DNA from: Butyricicoccus sp. Marseille-Q5471 | GTDB lineage: Bacteria; Bacillota; Clostridia; Oscillospirales; Butyricicoccaceae | DNA: 64,000 nt | Direction: 5' to 3' | NCBI RefSeq assembly: GCF_951230135.1 | Contig: NZ_CATNVC010000003.1 | Coordinates: 186,001-250,000 of the forward strand | Part shown: in pieces, positions 23,618-31,526 of the stretch | Numbering within the stretch: the stretch's first letter is position 1 | Layout: each line of letters opens with the position of its first letter | Position numbers and translations under genes: made by a program | The notes under the pieces: generated by a model | Database searches by the model: none | Told to the model about the DNA's origin: nothing | The model's input: the letters and a program-made list of their open reading frames with translations, nothing else

Positions 23618-25855
23618 TTAGAAAATAACGACGGCCGTGCCAATCGGGATATTATCGTAAATCCACTTAATATCTTGATCGTACATACGGATGCAGCCGT
23701 GGGAAATCGGATAGCCGATGCTCGAATCCATCAGCTTGGTCGTGCCGGGATAGTACAGGCGGGAATGGAACGCATAGCCCGTGCCCGGATAGAACCCGAC
23801 AACCGGTTTGCAGGTATACGTTTCCGTCGTCCAGCCGGCGGCGGACTTGTAGGAGACCGTGGTAAGGCCGGTCGGCGTGGGCGAGGTATCCGCACCCGTA
23901 CCCACCAGAGTGGAGCGATGCAGCTTCCAGTTGCCCGCAGAACCGGTGAAAATATTGACGTGCTGATAGGCGCGGTTAATCCAGATGAGGTAATTCGTCT
24001 TGCTCGAATAGCCCTTGGCGTTAATCCACACCTCTTTTTCGTAGTCCTTGTAGTCGTTATTGATGGCGTATTTTGCGGTGTAATTGCCCTTATACTCGTG
24101 CGACACCAACGCCATAATGCGGTTTACGTCCCGCTGATAGTACCACTCATCCGAATAGTTTTCAATCGGCACGGTCTTTTCGACATAGCGCTCCTCGTTT
24201 TCTCCGGTTGAGTGATTAAAATACGTCAGCTTAAAGCCCATGGTCACGCTTTTGGCCATGTCCTTGGTAAACTCAAAGCCGGTCGTGATTTTGGAGACAG
24301 TATTTGCGGCCAGCTCAAACGAATCGTTGCCGAAGCCGTCCATCGCCTTGCCGTCGCGGTACCACTGCGCACTGCACAGCTTGGGGTCGGTAACGCCGCT
24401 GAACTTGACCTGCGTGACCAGCTGGCCGCCCGCCGTCACCTTGGTGGGCACGCCCATTTCGAGCGTCACGCCTGCAAGGCCGTTGTCGATGTTCTCGATA
24501 TGCGAATCCGCCGCCAGCGTAATTTCACTGCCGACCGCGCGCACATCAATGCTGCCGGCCTTGCCTGTGCCGTCGATTTTGGCGCCGCGGCCGGATACGG
24601 TCATCGTATCGACCTGACCGTTCATGGTCAGCGCGGTGTTCACCGCGGTGGACGCAATCGACACCACCGCCGCAGAACCGTCCACCACGATGGTGTTGCC
24701 GCTGCCCGTGACGGTGAGCGACGCAGCCTGCACGCCGGACAGCCGGATGGTGCGGTTGGACGCGGTGATTTCAATATTCTGCGCGTTGCCCAAATAAGTA
24801 ACTGCCCCGCCCTGTCCGGCGAGCACGAGCGTCGAAACCGACGCGCCGTCTGCCAGGGTCAGCGTTGCGCTGCCTGCCGCGTCAACCGCGAGCAGATTCA
24901 GCGAGGTCATGCTATCTGCGCGGAACGAGGCGTTTTCCATGCCCTTGAGCACGAAACGGTCGGTCGCAGACACGCCGGACAGCACGATTTCGTTCGCACC
25001 GCAGGCGAAAACACGGTCGCCGTCCGGCAGGGCGGAATTGAGCGCCGTGTCGCTTCCAATCAGCGCACCGCCGATGAGCGGAATCAAATCATCCTTTTCC
25101 GCGGGGAAATTGGGCACGATGCGCAGCAGCATGGTGACAAACTCCGCACGCGTCAGCTTGGCGGAGGGGTTGAGTGCCCCCTTATTGTCGCCCTTGACGA
25201 TGCCCGTACCGACCAGTGCGGCCGCGGCGCGGCGCTGCTCGTCCGTCATGCTGCCGGCATCAGGGAAGGCGGATAGCGCGTCATCCGGAGACTCGGCACG
25301 TTCGTACACAAATGCGCGGGCAAGCAGCACAAATGCCTCCGCGCGGGTCGCGTTCGTATCAAAATTGCGGGTGTCGGACGGGTCGATTAACCCGAGATGC
25401 ACGGCCTTGGCCACCTCTTCGGCGTACCAAGCGCTCTGCGGCACCTGATGCAGGCCCGAAATATCAGCAGCGACCGTCGCGCCGAGGGTGCGGTTTAAAA
25501 TGGTCAACGCTTCCGAGCTTTTCACTGCATGGTCGGGCAGCAGCTTGCCGTCTGCCCCCTTCAGCAGGTTCAGCTCCACTGCGCGGCGCAGTTCGGCTTC
25601 GGCCCAATGGCCGGTCATATCCGGAAAGGCGGCCTGCTCTGCGGACTGCTCGTTCAGCGGCTCCGCCGTCGGAACCACTGTGATCGCGCGCCCGGCGGGT
25701 GCAATGGCATCGCCTGCGGTGGTGTTTTCGTCCGGCACGGCCGTGCCGGTTTGTGTCGTCTCCGTCGAGGCATCCGCTGTGTCCGTCCCTGCGGCAGCGG
25801 CACTCGACAGCAGCATCGCTGCCGCCAGAAACGCACAGAAAAGTCGTTTGCTCAA
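23618..25855 (-). CDS. secreted SLH-domain L,D-transpeptidase
   Basis: 745 residues. A signal peptide (MSKRLFCAFLAAAMLLSSAAAA) leads into three SLH repeats (about 75-115, 135-180 and 195-250), which bind secondary cell-wall polymer. A Ser/Thr/Gly/Val-rich stretch of about 170 residues, probably beta-structured (300-470), follows. The C-terminus is a YkuD catalytic domain ending with YPISHGCIRM; the catalytic Cys is about residue 721. It would form or remodel 3-3 peptidoglycan cross-links at the cell surface, or anchor proteins. It has its own promoter and terminator and is divergent from a zinc-ribbon membrane protein gene. Confidence 0.9.
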   Translation of the reverse strand: MSKRLFCAFLAAAMLLSSAAAAGTDTADASTETTQTGTAVPDENTTAGDAIAPAGRAITVVPTAEPLNEQSAEQAAFPDMTGHWAEAELRRAVELNLLKGADGKLLPDHAVKSSEALTILNRTLGATVAADISGLHQVPQSAWYAEEVAKAVHLGLIDPSDTRNFDTNATRAEAFVLLARAFVYERAESPDDALSAFPDAGSMTDEQRRAAAALVGTGIVKGDNKGALNPSAKLTRAEFVTMLLRIVPNFPAEKDDLIPLIGGALIGSDTALNSALPDGDRVFACGANEIVLSGVSATDRFVLKGMENASFRADSMTSLNLLAVDAAGSATLTLADGASVSTLVLAGQGGAVTYLGNAQNIEITASNRTIRLSGVQAASLTVTGSGNTIVVDGSAAVVSIASTAVNTALTMNGQVDTMTVSGRGAKIDGTGKAGSIDVRAVGSEITLAADSHIENIDNGLAGVTLEMGVPTKVTAGGQLVTQVKFSGVTDPKLCSAQWYRDGKAMDGFGNDSFELAANTVSKITTGFEFTKDMAKSVTMGFKLTYFNHSTGENEERYVEKTVPIENYSDEWYYQRDVNRIMALVSHEYKGNYTAKYAINNDYKDYEKEVWINAKGYSSKTNYLIWINRAYQHVNIFTGSAGNWKLHRSTLVGTGADTSPTPTGLTTVSYKSAAGWTTETYTCKPVVGFYPGTGYAFHSRLYYPGTTKLMDSSIGYPISHGCIRMYDQDIKWIYDNIPIGTAVVIF

Positions 25856-25902
25856 GATTGCTGTTCCTCCCTAAACTTGGACCTATCGCCCATACTACTT
25901 AT

Positions 25903-25931
25903 ATTGTACGGTCAGCACCTGACAGTGTCAA
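25903..25931 (-). promoter_or_regulatory. sigma-A-type promoter for the L,D-transpeptidase
   Basis: On the minus strand TTGACA (25926-25931) and TACAAT (25903-25908) are 17 bases apart. Confidence 0.7.
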
Positions 25932-25992
25932 GAAACGATACGACAAAAAAACTGCTATTTTCCACGCTTTCCCCGCATAAATCAAGCAAAGG

Positions 25993-26021
25993 TTTACAAT
26001 GGAATGCGGGCGTGCTATACT
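25993..26021 (+). promoter_or_regulatory. sigma-A-type promoter for the zinc-ribbon membrane protein
   Basis: TTTACA (25993-25998) and TATACT (26016-26021) are 17 bases apart, 41 bases before the start codon. Confidence 0.65.
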
Positions 26022-26062
26022 ATCATAGGATTTTTATATCAACAGCGAGGGGGACATTAATC

Positions 26063-27397
26063 ATGCTTTGCAAAAATTGCGGCAAAGAGCTGCCGGTTGC
26101 GGGCAAATTCTGTCCGTTTTGCGGTGCGCCGACCGAAATCGTCGGCGTAAACGACGAAACCGCAGTATTCACGCCCATCCCCGAGGAAAACACAACGCCA
26201 AAGGCGGACGATCCGTTCGGCTCTCCCATCGACACCGCTGCGTTCGACGCAGCCATGCAGGGCGACCGCCGTGCCGCACAGCCGGCCGATCCGCTGGCAG
26301 ACACCGGCGAAACGCCTCAGATGCCGCCCATCGACGTGCCGCCCGTGCGCCGCGCTGCACCGCAGTCCGCGTCTACCGCACCGCGCACCACCTATTTTGA
26401 ACCCGATCCGTCCGACCGGCCCTACAAAAAGCCGAGCAAGGGCGCAAAGGCCGGCGTGATTGCGCTGGTTGTCGTGCTCGTCGTTGCGCTGATTGGCGGC
26501 GGCGTTTGGTTCGCCATGTCCCGCCGACCGGATGAAAACATCACCGCGGCCGAAAAGTACATGGAACGCGCCAAGTTCGACGATGCGCTCGAAGCCTATC
26601 AGGCCGCGCTTGCGGATGCGAAGGACCCGTCCTCCATCCAGCTGCAGATCGACCTGCTCAAGAGCTATCAGCAGGGACGCGACGCGGTTGAAAGCGGCGA
26701 CTACAGCTCGGCGCTGGCACTGCTGACCGACCTGAAAAACCGCATCACGGACACGACTTCTCCGCTGTATGACGCGGTTGACGAGCTGATTACGCAAGCC
26801 AACCAGAAGCAGAGCGAGAGCAAATTTGCCGCCGACCTGCAGCAGGCGGTCGACTATATCGCGAGCGACAAGCTTGACGCCGCGGCCGGTCAACTCGATG
26901 CACTGGCGAGCGACGGCAGCCTTACGTCCGAACAGAAAAAGCAGATTGAGGACGTGCGCAAGACGCTGACCGAGAAGCAGGACGCTGCCAAGCGTCAAGA
27001 GGAAACGGCGCAGGAGCAGGCCAAGCAGAAGGACGCCTTCGTCACCCAGATCGATCAGCTTGAGGAGTTTGACAAGAAGCTGTCCTCGGCTTCGTCAACG
27101 GCTGAGCAGCTTGAGCTGACCTCGTCCTCCTTCGACGCGTGGGATACGCTGCTGAACAGCATGTATGACCACCTGCAGACCTCGCTCAACGCGGATGCTT
27201 ATGCTTCCGAGGAAAGCCAGTACAAGGACTGGGTCAAGGAGCGCGACACCGGTGCGGAAAGCGCGGCAAACGATGCGCTCAAGACCTTTGACGACAAAAA
27301 CAGCGATGAAGCCAAGACCGCGGCCAATCTGGCGCGCACCAGCTTTAAGCAGAGCTACACCAAGAGCCGCTGCTACCGCGTGCTTGACAAAATGTAA
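26063..27397 (+). CDS. zinc-ribbon, single-pass membrane protein with helical extracellular region
   Basis: 444 residues. An N-terminal zinc ribbon (Cys3, Cys6, Cys17, Cys20) is followed by an acidic, Pro-rich cytoplasmic linker. One membrane helix (about 130-152, GVIALVVVLVVALIGGGVWFA) follows, then about 290 residues of mostly helical, TPR-like or coiled-coil sequence rich in Ala, Asp, Gln and Lys. No enzyme motif is visible. Similar zinc-ribbon/TM proteins in Clostridia are uncharacterised. Divergence from an SLH-transpeptidase gene suggests an envelope role (inference). The stop is eight bases before a copy of the dispersed RNA-like element, which supplies the terminator. Confidence 0.75.
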   Translation: MLCKNCGKELPVAGKFCPFCGAPTEIVGVNDETAVFTPIPEENTTPKADDPFGSPIDTAAFDAAMQGDRRAAQPADPLADTGETPQMPPIDVPPVRRAAPQSASTAPRTTYFEPDPSDRPYKKPSKGAKAGVIALVVVLVVALIGGGVWFAMSRRPDENITAAEKYMERAKFDDALEAYQAALADAKDPSSIQLQIDLLKSYQQGRDAVESGDYSSALALLTDLKNRITDTTSPLYDAVDELITQANQKQSESKFAADLQQAVDYIASDKLDAAAGQLDALASDGSLTSEQKKQIEDVRKTLTEKQDAAKRQEETAQEQAKQKDAFVTQIDQLEEFDKKLSSASSTAEQLELTSSSFDAWDTLLNSMYDHLQTSLNADAYASEESQYKDWVKERDTGAESAANDALKTFDDKNSDEAKTAANLARTSFKQSYTKSRCYRVLDKM

Positions 27398-27405
27398 CAA
27401 GTGGG

Positions 27406-27552
27406 TCTAGGGGACTTCGGAAGTCCCCTAGATACGGCGGGCGGTTTGCAAGGAAACCCCGATACCCGAACGACGCCGCCCAAGGCGGCTGGGTCGGGGC
27501 GTAAAAGCCGGGGCAAAGCCCCGGTTTTTACTTTTTTATGTCGCTGCGCTCC
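27406..27552 (+). ncRNA. dispersed structured element, copy 1
   Basis: The order of parts is: a perfect 12-bp hairpin (TCTAGGGGACTT, loop CGG); GATAC; a variable hairpin (GGTTT/AAACC core); GATACCCGAACGACGCC; an inner hairpin GCCGCC-CAA-GGCGGC; GGGTCGGGGCGT, which can close on ACGCC; an intrinsic terminator GCCGGGGC-AAA-GCCCCGG with TTTTT; and finally a GTCGCTGCGCTCC tail. Copy 2 at 40123 has the same order. No coding frame is shared between the copies. It may be a 3'UTR RNA, a processed small RNA or a repeat element. I do not recognise a named family. Confidence 0.65.
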
Positions 27553-27567
27553 TTTTGGAGAACGGAA

Positions 27568-27600
27568 AACGGACGAACCATTTGGTTCGTCCGTTTTTTT
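27568..27600. terminator. bidirectional terminator after the 2-TM small protein
   Basis: AACGGACGAACCA and TGGTTCGTCCGTT pair around TT. Seven T follow on the plus strand and TTTTCC on the minus strand. Confidence 0.8.
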
Positions 27601-27799
27601 AGACGCGCTTTGCGATATGGCGCACTACGCGACGCGCACGCGGGCGCTTGCCCATCGTGCCCACGCCGACCAGCAGCCCCGAGACGGCCAGTCCATAGGC
27701 GATTTCGCCCACCGTTGTGACTCCCGCGTCCGATGCGCCCGCTGTCAGCAGCAGCAGTACCGCTCCCGCAAGCTGAATGGCTGTGTATGCTGTTTTCAT
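27599..27799 (-). CDS. small two-helix membrane protein, unknown
   Basis: 66 residues with two hydrophobic segments (about 5-22, YTAIQLAGAVLLLLTAGAS, and 28-48, TVGEIAYGLAVSGLLVGVG) and a basic C-terminal tail (KRPRARRVVRHIAKR). A GGAGG site lies nine bases before the ATG and a strong terminator follows, which supports a real gene. I do not recognise a family. The basic tail would face the cytoplasm under the positive-inside rule. Confidence 0.55.
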   Translation of the reverse strand: MKTAYTAIQLAGAVLLLLTAGASDAGVTTVGEIAYGLAVSGLLVGVGTMGKRPRARRVVRHIAKRV

Positions 27800-27880
27800 C
27801 CCGTCCGTCCTCCAGTTGCTGTTTTGATACCTTTATTCTACCCAACAGCTCGTCCGTTAAACCGGACTTCGGCATGAAAA

Positions 27881-27906
27881 AAGAGACGGGATTTCCCCGT
27901 CTCTTT
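27881..27906 (-). terminator. terminator of the SEDS-PBP operon
   Basis: AAGAGACGGG and CCCGTCTCTT pair around ATTTC; on the minus strand a run of T follows directly after the PBP stop. Confidence 0.85.
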
Positions 27907-27911
27907 GCTGA

Positions 27912-29285
27912 TTAATACCCTTTTTCGACTGCTGCGGTCAGCACCTTGCTCGCCACCGTGCCCGCGACGGACGCACCGCCGCCGCCCTGCTCGACCAGCA
28001 CAATGAACGCATACGGCGTTTCGGGATCACGCAGAAAGCCGGTGAACCACGCGTTCGGACTTTTATCCGCGCCGATTTCGGCTGTGCCCGACTTGGCGCA
28101 GATGTCCATGTTCGGGAAACGATCCTGCCCGTAGGTCGCAATGACGTTGTTGTGCATCATGTCCGCGATAGTATCCGCCGTGTCGGCGGCAATCAGCTCG
28201 GACGACTTGCGCGGCGCGTACACGCCGGTCGGCAGACCGTAATCAGTCGTGGATTTCTCAATCAGGCGCGGAATGGCCGCCTTGCCGCCGTTTGCAATCG
28301 CACCCATATACAGCATCATATTAATGGGGCACATCGCATCCTGCCCCTGTCCGACGCCCGCCCAGGCAAGCTGGTTTTCCGTGCCATCGAACTTGAAGCT
28401 GCCCTTGGAGGTCTGGATGCCGTCCACCCGCATGGCCGTGGTCAAGCCCGCCGCATCGGTGTATTTCGCCATCGTCTTGCCGCCCATCTCGGCCGCAAGC
28501 TGTCCGAACACACCGTTGCACGAGACGGCAAGGGCGGATTCGATGTCCAGCTCGCCGTGCGCATAGGGGCAGGTGACCGCGTCGCCGCCGACATCGACCG
28601 AGCCGGTGCACGTCCAGTGGCGCGAAAACAGGTCGGGCAGATTTTCAATCGCAGCGTTGAGCGTGACGACCTTGAAAATCGAGCCGGGCGTGGTATTTGC
28701 GGACAGCAGACGGTTGACGTACACACCGTCCCACTGCGGATCGTCCGGATCAATGCTCGGCGGGTTGGCGGGGTCAAAGGTTGGCGTGGATACCATGCAC
28801 AAAATTTCACCCGTTTTATAGTTATAAACACCAACTGTGCCGTTTTTGCCGCCCAATGCCTGATAGGCGATATTGTTCAGATATGCGTCAATCGTCAGAT
28901 AGACCGAGTTACCGCCGCCGAGGGGCGAATACGCGCCCGTGAACAGGTTGTAGCCCGAAAGCTTGTCGGCAAAGGCGGTCAGCGCACCCGCGCCGATGTT
29001 GCCCGCCGGGTCACCCACCGCGTGCAGCGTGGCACGCCGCACGTCCGCACTGTCAAAATAGCTGCGGCTGCCGTCCTCATTGATCCACGTCAGCACATCG
29101 CCGTCACGGTCGAGAATGGTGCCGCCCTTGAGCTGGCCGGAGGAATTGTACAAATGCCGGTTGGACGGGAAGGACGCCCAGTCGCCGCCGTCCACCGCAA
29201 AGCGGAAGCAGAACACCGCAAGGCCGAGGCCGAGCAGGCCGGCGAGAATCAGGCAGAATACCGTTCGTTTTTCGATTTTCCGCAT
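27912..29285 (-). CDS. class B penicillin-binding protein (PbpA-like transpeptidase)
   Basis: 457 residues. A membrane anchor (about 10-28) precedes a short N-terminal region and a transpeptidase domain with all three active-site motifs: SIFK (Ser202, Lys205), SCN (Ser255) and KSGT (near 398). It lacks the long dimerisation domain of PBP2 or PBP3 and resembles the short PbpA type of Actinobacteria and Clostridia. It would cross-link peptidoglycan made by the SEDS protein encoded three bases upstream. The tight spacing points to coupled expression and a SEDS-PBP complex. Confidence 0.92.
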   Translation of the reverse strand: MRKIEKRTVFCLILAGLLGLGLAVFCFRFAVDGGDWASFPSNRHLYNSSGQLKGGTILDRDGDVLTWINEDGSRSYFDSADVRRATLHAVGDPAGNIGAGALTAFADKLSGYNLFTGAYSPLGGGNSVYLTIDAYLNNIAYQALGGKNGTVGVYNYKTGEILCMVSTPTFDPANPPSIDPDDPQWDGVYVNRLLSANTTPGSIFKVVTLNAAIENLPDLFSRHWTCTGSVDVGGDAVTCPYAHGELDIESALAVSCNGVFGQLAAEMGGKTMAKYTDAAGLTTAMRVDGIQTSKGSFKFDGTENQLAWAGVGQGQDAMCPINMMLYMGAIANGGKAAIPRLIEKSTTDYGLPTGVYAPRKSSELIAADTADTIADMMHNNVIATYGQDRFPNMDICAKSGTAEIGADKSPNAWFTGFLRDPETPYAFIVLVEQGGGGASVAGTVASKVLTAAVEKGY

Positions 29286-29288
29286 GGC

Positions 29289-31046
29289 TTACTCCTCCCC
29301 TCTCAGCTCGCGCCGCGGGGTCAGCTTGACCGCGAAGGACGCATTTTGTCTGGTGTCGGTCGCCTTCAAAAAGGCGAGCATGCCCCACGCCGACAGCATC
29401 GACGAGCCGCCGTTCGACACGAACGGGAAGGTCACGCCGGTCAGCGGCAGGATATCGACCGCGCCGAACACGTTCAGGCAGGTCTGGAACACGAGCAGAC
29501 TGGTCGCGGCACAGGCTGCGATGGTGTAAAAGCTCGACCGTCCGGCGCGGCAAGCACGCACGGCGAACACGGCGAGCGTAATGATGCACAAAACGCTCAA
29601 AACCGCGATAATCAGCCCCCATTCCTCGCACAGCATACCGAAAACAAGGTCGGTATCGGCGGCAAATATGCCAGAAAGCCAGCCCTTGCCCGCGCCGACG
29701 CCAATCATTCCGCCCGAGGCCGAGGCTGACATCGTGCGCACCTGCTGAAAGCCCTTGTCGGACGCATCCTCCCACGCGTGCCCCCAGACCGCAAAGCGGC
29801 TGGCGACGTGGGGCTTGAGCCGCAGCAGCATCAGGCCGCCGATGCCGCAGCCCGAGCAAATCAGGGCGAGTGTCGCAAAGTCGCCCGAGCGCAGATAGGC
29901 GATGACGAGGAAGGTGACGAAGAAAATGAGCGCCGTGCCGAAGTCATTCTGCAGGGCGAGCAGGCCGCCGCACGCGGCGGTCAACACAATGAACATCCAC
30001 AGGTTGCGCTTGTTGAACAAACGTTCAAGCGTTGCCGCACCCGCAAAAATGTAGCAGATTTTTGCGATTTCGGAGGGTTGGAACGAAAAACCGCCGAACT
30101 TAATCCAGTTTTTCGCGCCGTATTCACCCGTGCCGATGACGAGCGTGATGGCAAGCAGGAATATCGCGCCCGCCGCCATGACCCAGCGCACCTTTTGGGC
30201 ACGCGGCAGGTCACGCAGGAAAAAGCCGAGCACGAGAAAGACGAGCAGTCCCATTAAAATGGAGATAAACTGCTTAAACAGCGACTCCGGCGCGGACGAA
30301 CCCGTAATCGCAAGCGACAGCGTACATAAAAAGAAGGCGATGGTCTCCATTTCAAAGCCGATGCGCCGGAACATCCGCAGCGCGAGGAAATACGCCCAGC
30401 ACACGATGGTGAAGGCGAAAAACGTCAGCGGGATGGTAATGGTGGCCTTGTCGCCTGCGGCGACAATGAGCTGCAGCGCGGTCAGCACCTGAAACAGCGT
30501 CAGCAGCACAAGCGCGCCCCACATGCCGGCCGGACGGCCTTCCATGCGGCGCTCATACATCTGCTCGCGCTTCTCTTCGGCTAAAATCGGCGTCATCACC
30601 GCGGGAATACCGCCGAAGGTGAGCGTGTCGCCGTCGTTGACGAGGGCATACTCGTCCACATCCAGACCGTTTACCTGTACGCCCCCGGTGGAATTGAGGT
30701 CATACACTGTCCACGAGCCGTCATCGTCACGGATGAGGGCGGCGTGCTGGCGGGACACCGACTGATAGCCGAGCTGCAAATCGCAGGCCGGAGCGCGGCC
30801 GATGATATTCTCCCAGTGGGTGATAGGCAGACGCGCACCGTTGTTCATCGTCAGGTAGCCCCAAACCTCGTCCGGGTGCTTGACCTTCCAGAGCGAGCGA
30901 ATCGCGCCGACCAGAATCATCAGGGCGAGCAGCGGGAACACAAACCGCACAACCGTCGTGTACCACGCGCCGACCAAGGGATTTTCCGAAAGCAGTGCGG
31001 TCAGGCTGTCGAGCATGCTCTGCAGTCCGTCATTAATTGCTTGCAT
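29289..31046 (-). CDS. FHA-domain SEDS glycosyltransferase (FtsW/RodA family)
   Basis: 585 residues. The protein starts with one membrane segment (about 28-50). A cytoplasmic FHA domain follows (about 70-150, with IGRAPACDLQL and QSVSRQHAAL, the phosphothreonine-binding residues). Some ten membrane segments of the SEDS fold come after it, with NWIKFGGFSFQPSEIAKI, DFGTALI and the catalytic-region DTDLVFGMLCEEWG. SEDS proteins polymerise lipid II. The fused FHA domain suggests control through a Thr-phosphorylated partner, as with the separate FHA-RodA-PbpA genes of Actinobacteria. No Ser/Thr kinase is encoded in this window. Confidence 0.92.
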   Translation of the reverse strand: MQAINDGLQSMLDSLTALLSENPLVGAWYTTVVRFVFPLLALMILVGAIRSLWKVKHPDEVWGYLTMNNGARLPITHWENIIGRAPACDLQLGYQSVSRQHAALIRDDDGSWTVYDLNSTGGVQVNGLDVDEYALVNDGDTLTFGGIPAVMTPILAEEKREQMYERRMEGRPAGMWGALVLLTLFQVLTALQLIVAAGDKATITIPLTFFAFTIVCWAYFLALRMFRRIGFEMETIAFFLCTLSLAITGSSAPESLFKQFISILMGLLVFLVLGFFLRDLPRAQKVRWVMAAGAIFLLAITLVIGTGEYGAKNWIKFGGFSFQPSEIAKICYIFAGAATLERLFNKRNLWMFIVLTAACGGLLALQNDFGTALIFFVTFLVIAYLRSGDFATLALICSGCGIGGLMLLRLKPHVASRFAVWGHAWEDASDKGFQQVRTMSASASGGMIGVGAGKGWLSGIFAADTDLVFGMLCEEWGLIIAVLSVLCIITLAVFAVRACRAGRSSFYTIAACAATSLLVFQTCLNVFGAVDILPLTGVTFPFVSNGGSSMLSAWGMLAFLKATDTRQNASFAVKLTPRRELRGEE

Positions 31047-31159
31047 AAATGTCCTCCCTTCGAGGAAAAAACCGAATTTTATATCATATTATTATATCAC
31101 ATCTGTCAAGACATTTTATCCCATTTTGTTAGCAATGTAAAGCAATATCAGGTGAAAAT

Positions 31160-31188
31160 TTGACTTTTTCTGCGCTTTCTGGTATAGT
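31160..31188 (+). promoter_or_regulatory. sigma-A-type promoter upstream of the glycine riboswitch
   Basis: TTGACT (31160-31165) and TATAGT (31183-31188) are 17 bases apart, about 30 bases before the riboswitch. Confidence 0.65.
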
Positions 31189-31220
31189 GGTCAGGCTACA
31201 TAATTTAAAAGCGACAAACG

Positions 31221-31393
31221 AAGTCTGTAGGAAAAGTGGGAATTCCCACTGCCGAAGGAGCAAAACTCTCAGGCGTCCGGCCGAGCCGGATGAAGACTAT
31301 GGATGGATGTGGCTCTGGAGAAGTCTCTTTAGTGAGATGCCGAAGGTGCAAGGCGGGCGAAAATCCGCTAATCTCTCAGGCAAAAGGACAGAG
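31221..31393 (+). promoter_or_regulatory. tandem glycine riboswitch
   Basis: Two glycine aptamers lie in series. The first (31221-31298) is closed by AGTCT/AGACT and holds GCCGAAGGAGCAA and CTCTCAGGC. The second (31313-31393) is closed by CTCTG/CAGAG and holds GCCGAAGGTGCAA and TCTCTCAGGCAAAAGGACAG. These are the conserved blocks of the gcvT class. The only gene downstream is an AgcS symporter. Confidence 0.95.
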
Positions 31394-31443
31394 TATGAGA
31401 CCGGTGGAACCCCGTTTTTTCGGGTTATCCGCCGAATTTTCAG

Positions 31444-31488
31444 AGCCAAATTCCGCGGGGGACACGTGCGGGGTTTGGCATTTTTTTG
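31444..31488 (+). terminator. expression-platform terminator of the glycine riboswitch
   Basis: GCCAAA and TTTGGC with inner CCGC/GCGG pairing are followed by ATTTTTTT, 38 bases before the start codon. A smaller hairpin (AACCCCG/CGGGTT around TTTTT, 31407-31427) lies between aptamer and terminator and may take part in switching. Confidence 0.7.
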
Positions 31489-31526
31489 TTTGGCGCAAAA
31501 AAAGATGAAAAAGGGGTATGTAAGAA

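Noticed and set aside
27406-27552. The dispersed element as an insertion sequence, MITE or integron attC site
   Set aside because: No terminal inverted repeats, target-site duplications, transposase or integrase are visible, and no attC core sites were found.
27401-27877. Plus-strand open frame through the dispersed element copy 1
   Set aside because: The frame is not shared with copy 2 and runs through two intrinsic terminators; the repeat is better explained as non-coding.
28152-29729. Plus-strand open frame (about 525 codons) opposite the PBP and SEDS genes
   Set aside because: It crosses the boundary of two well-supported genes on the other strand and has Arg/His-rich shadow composition.
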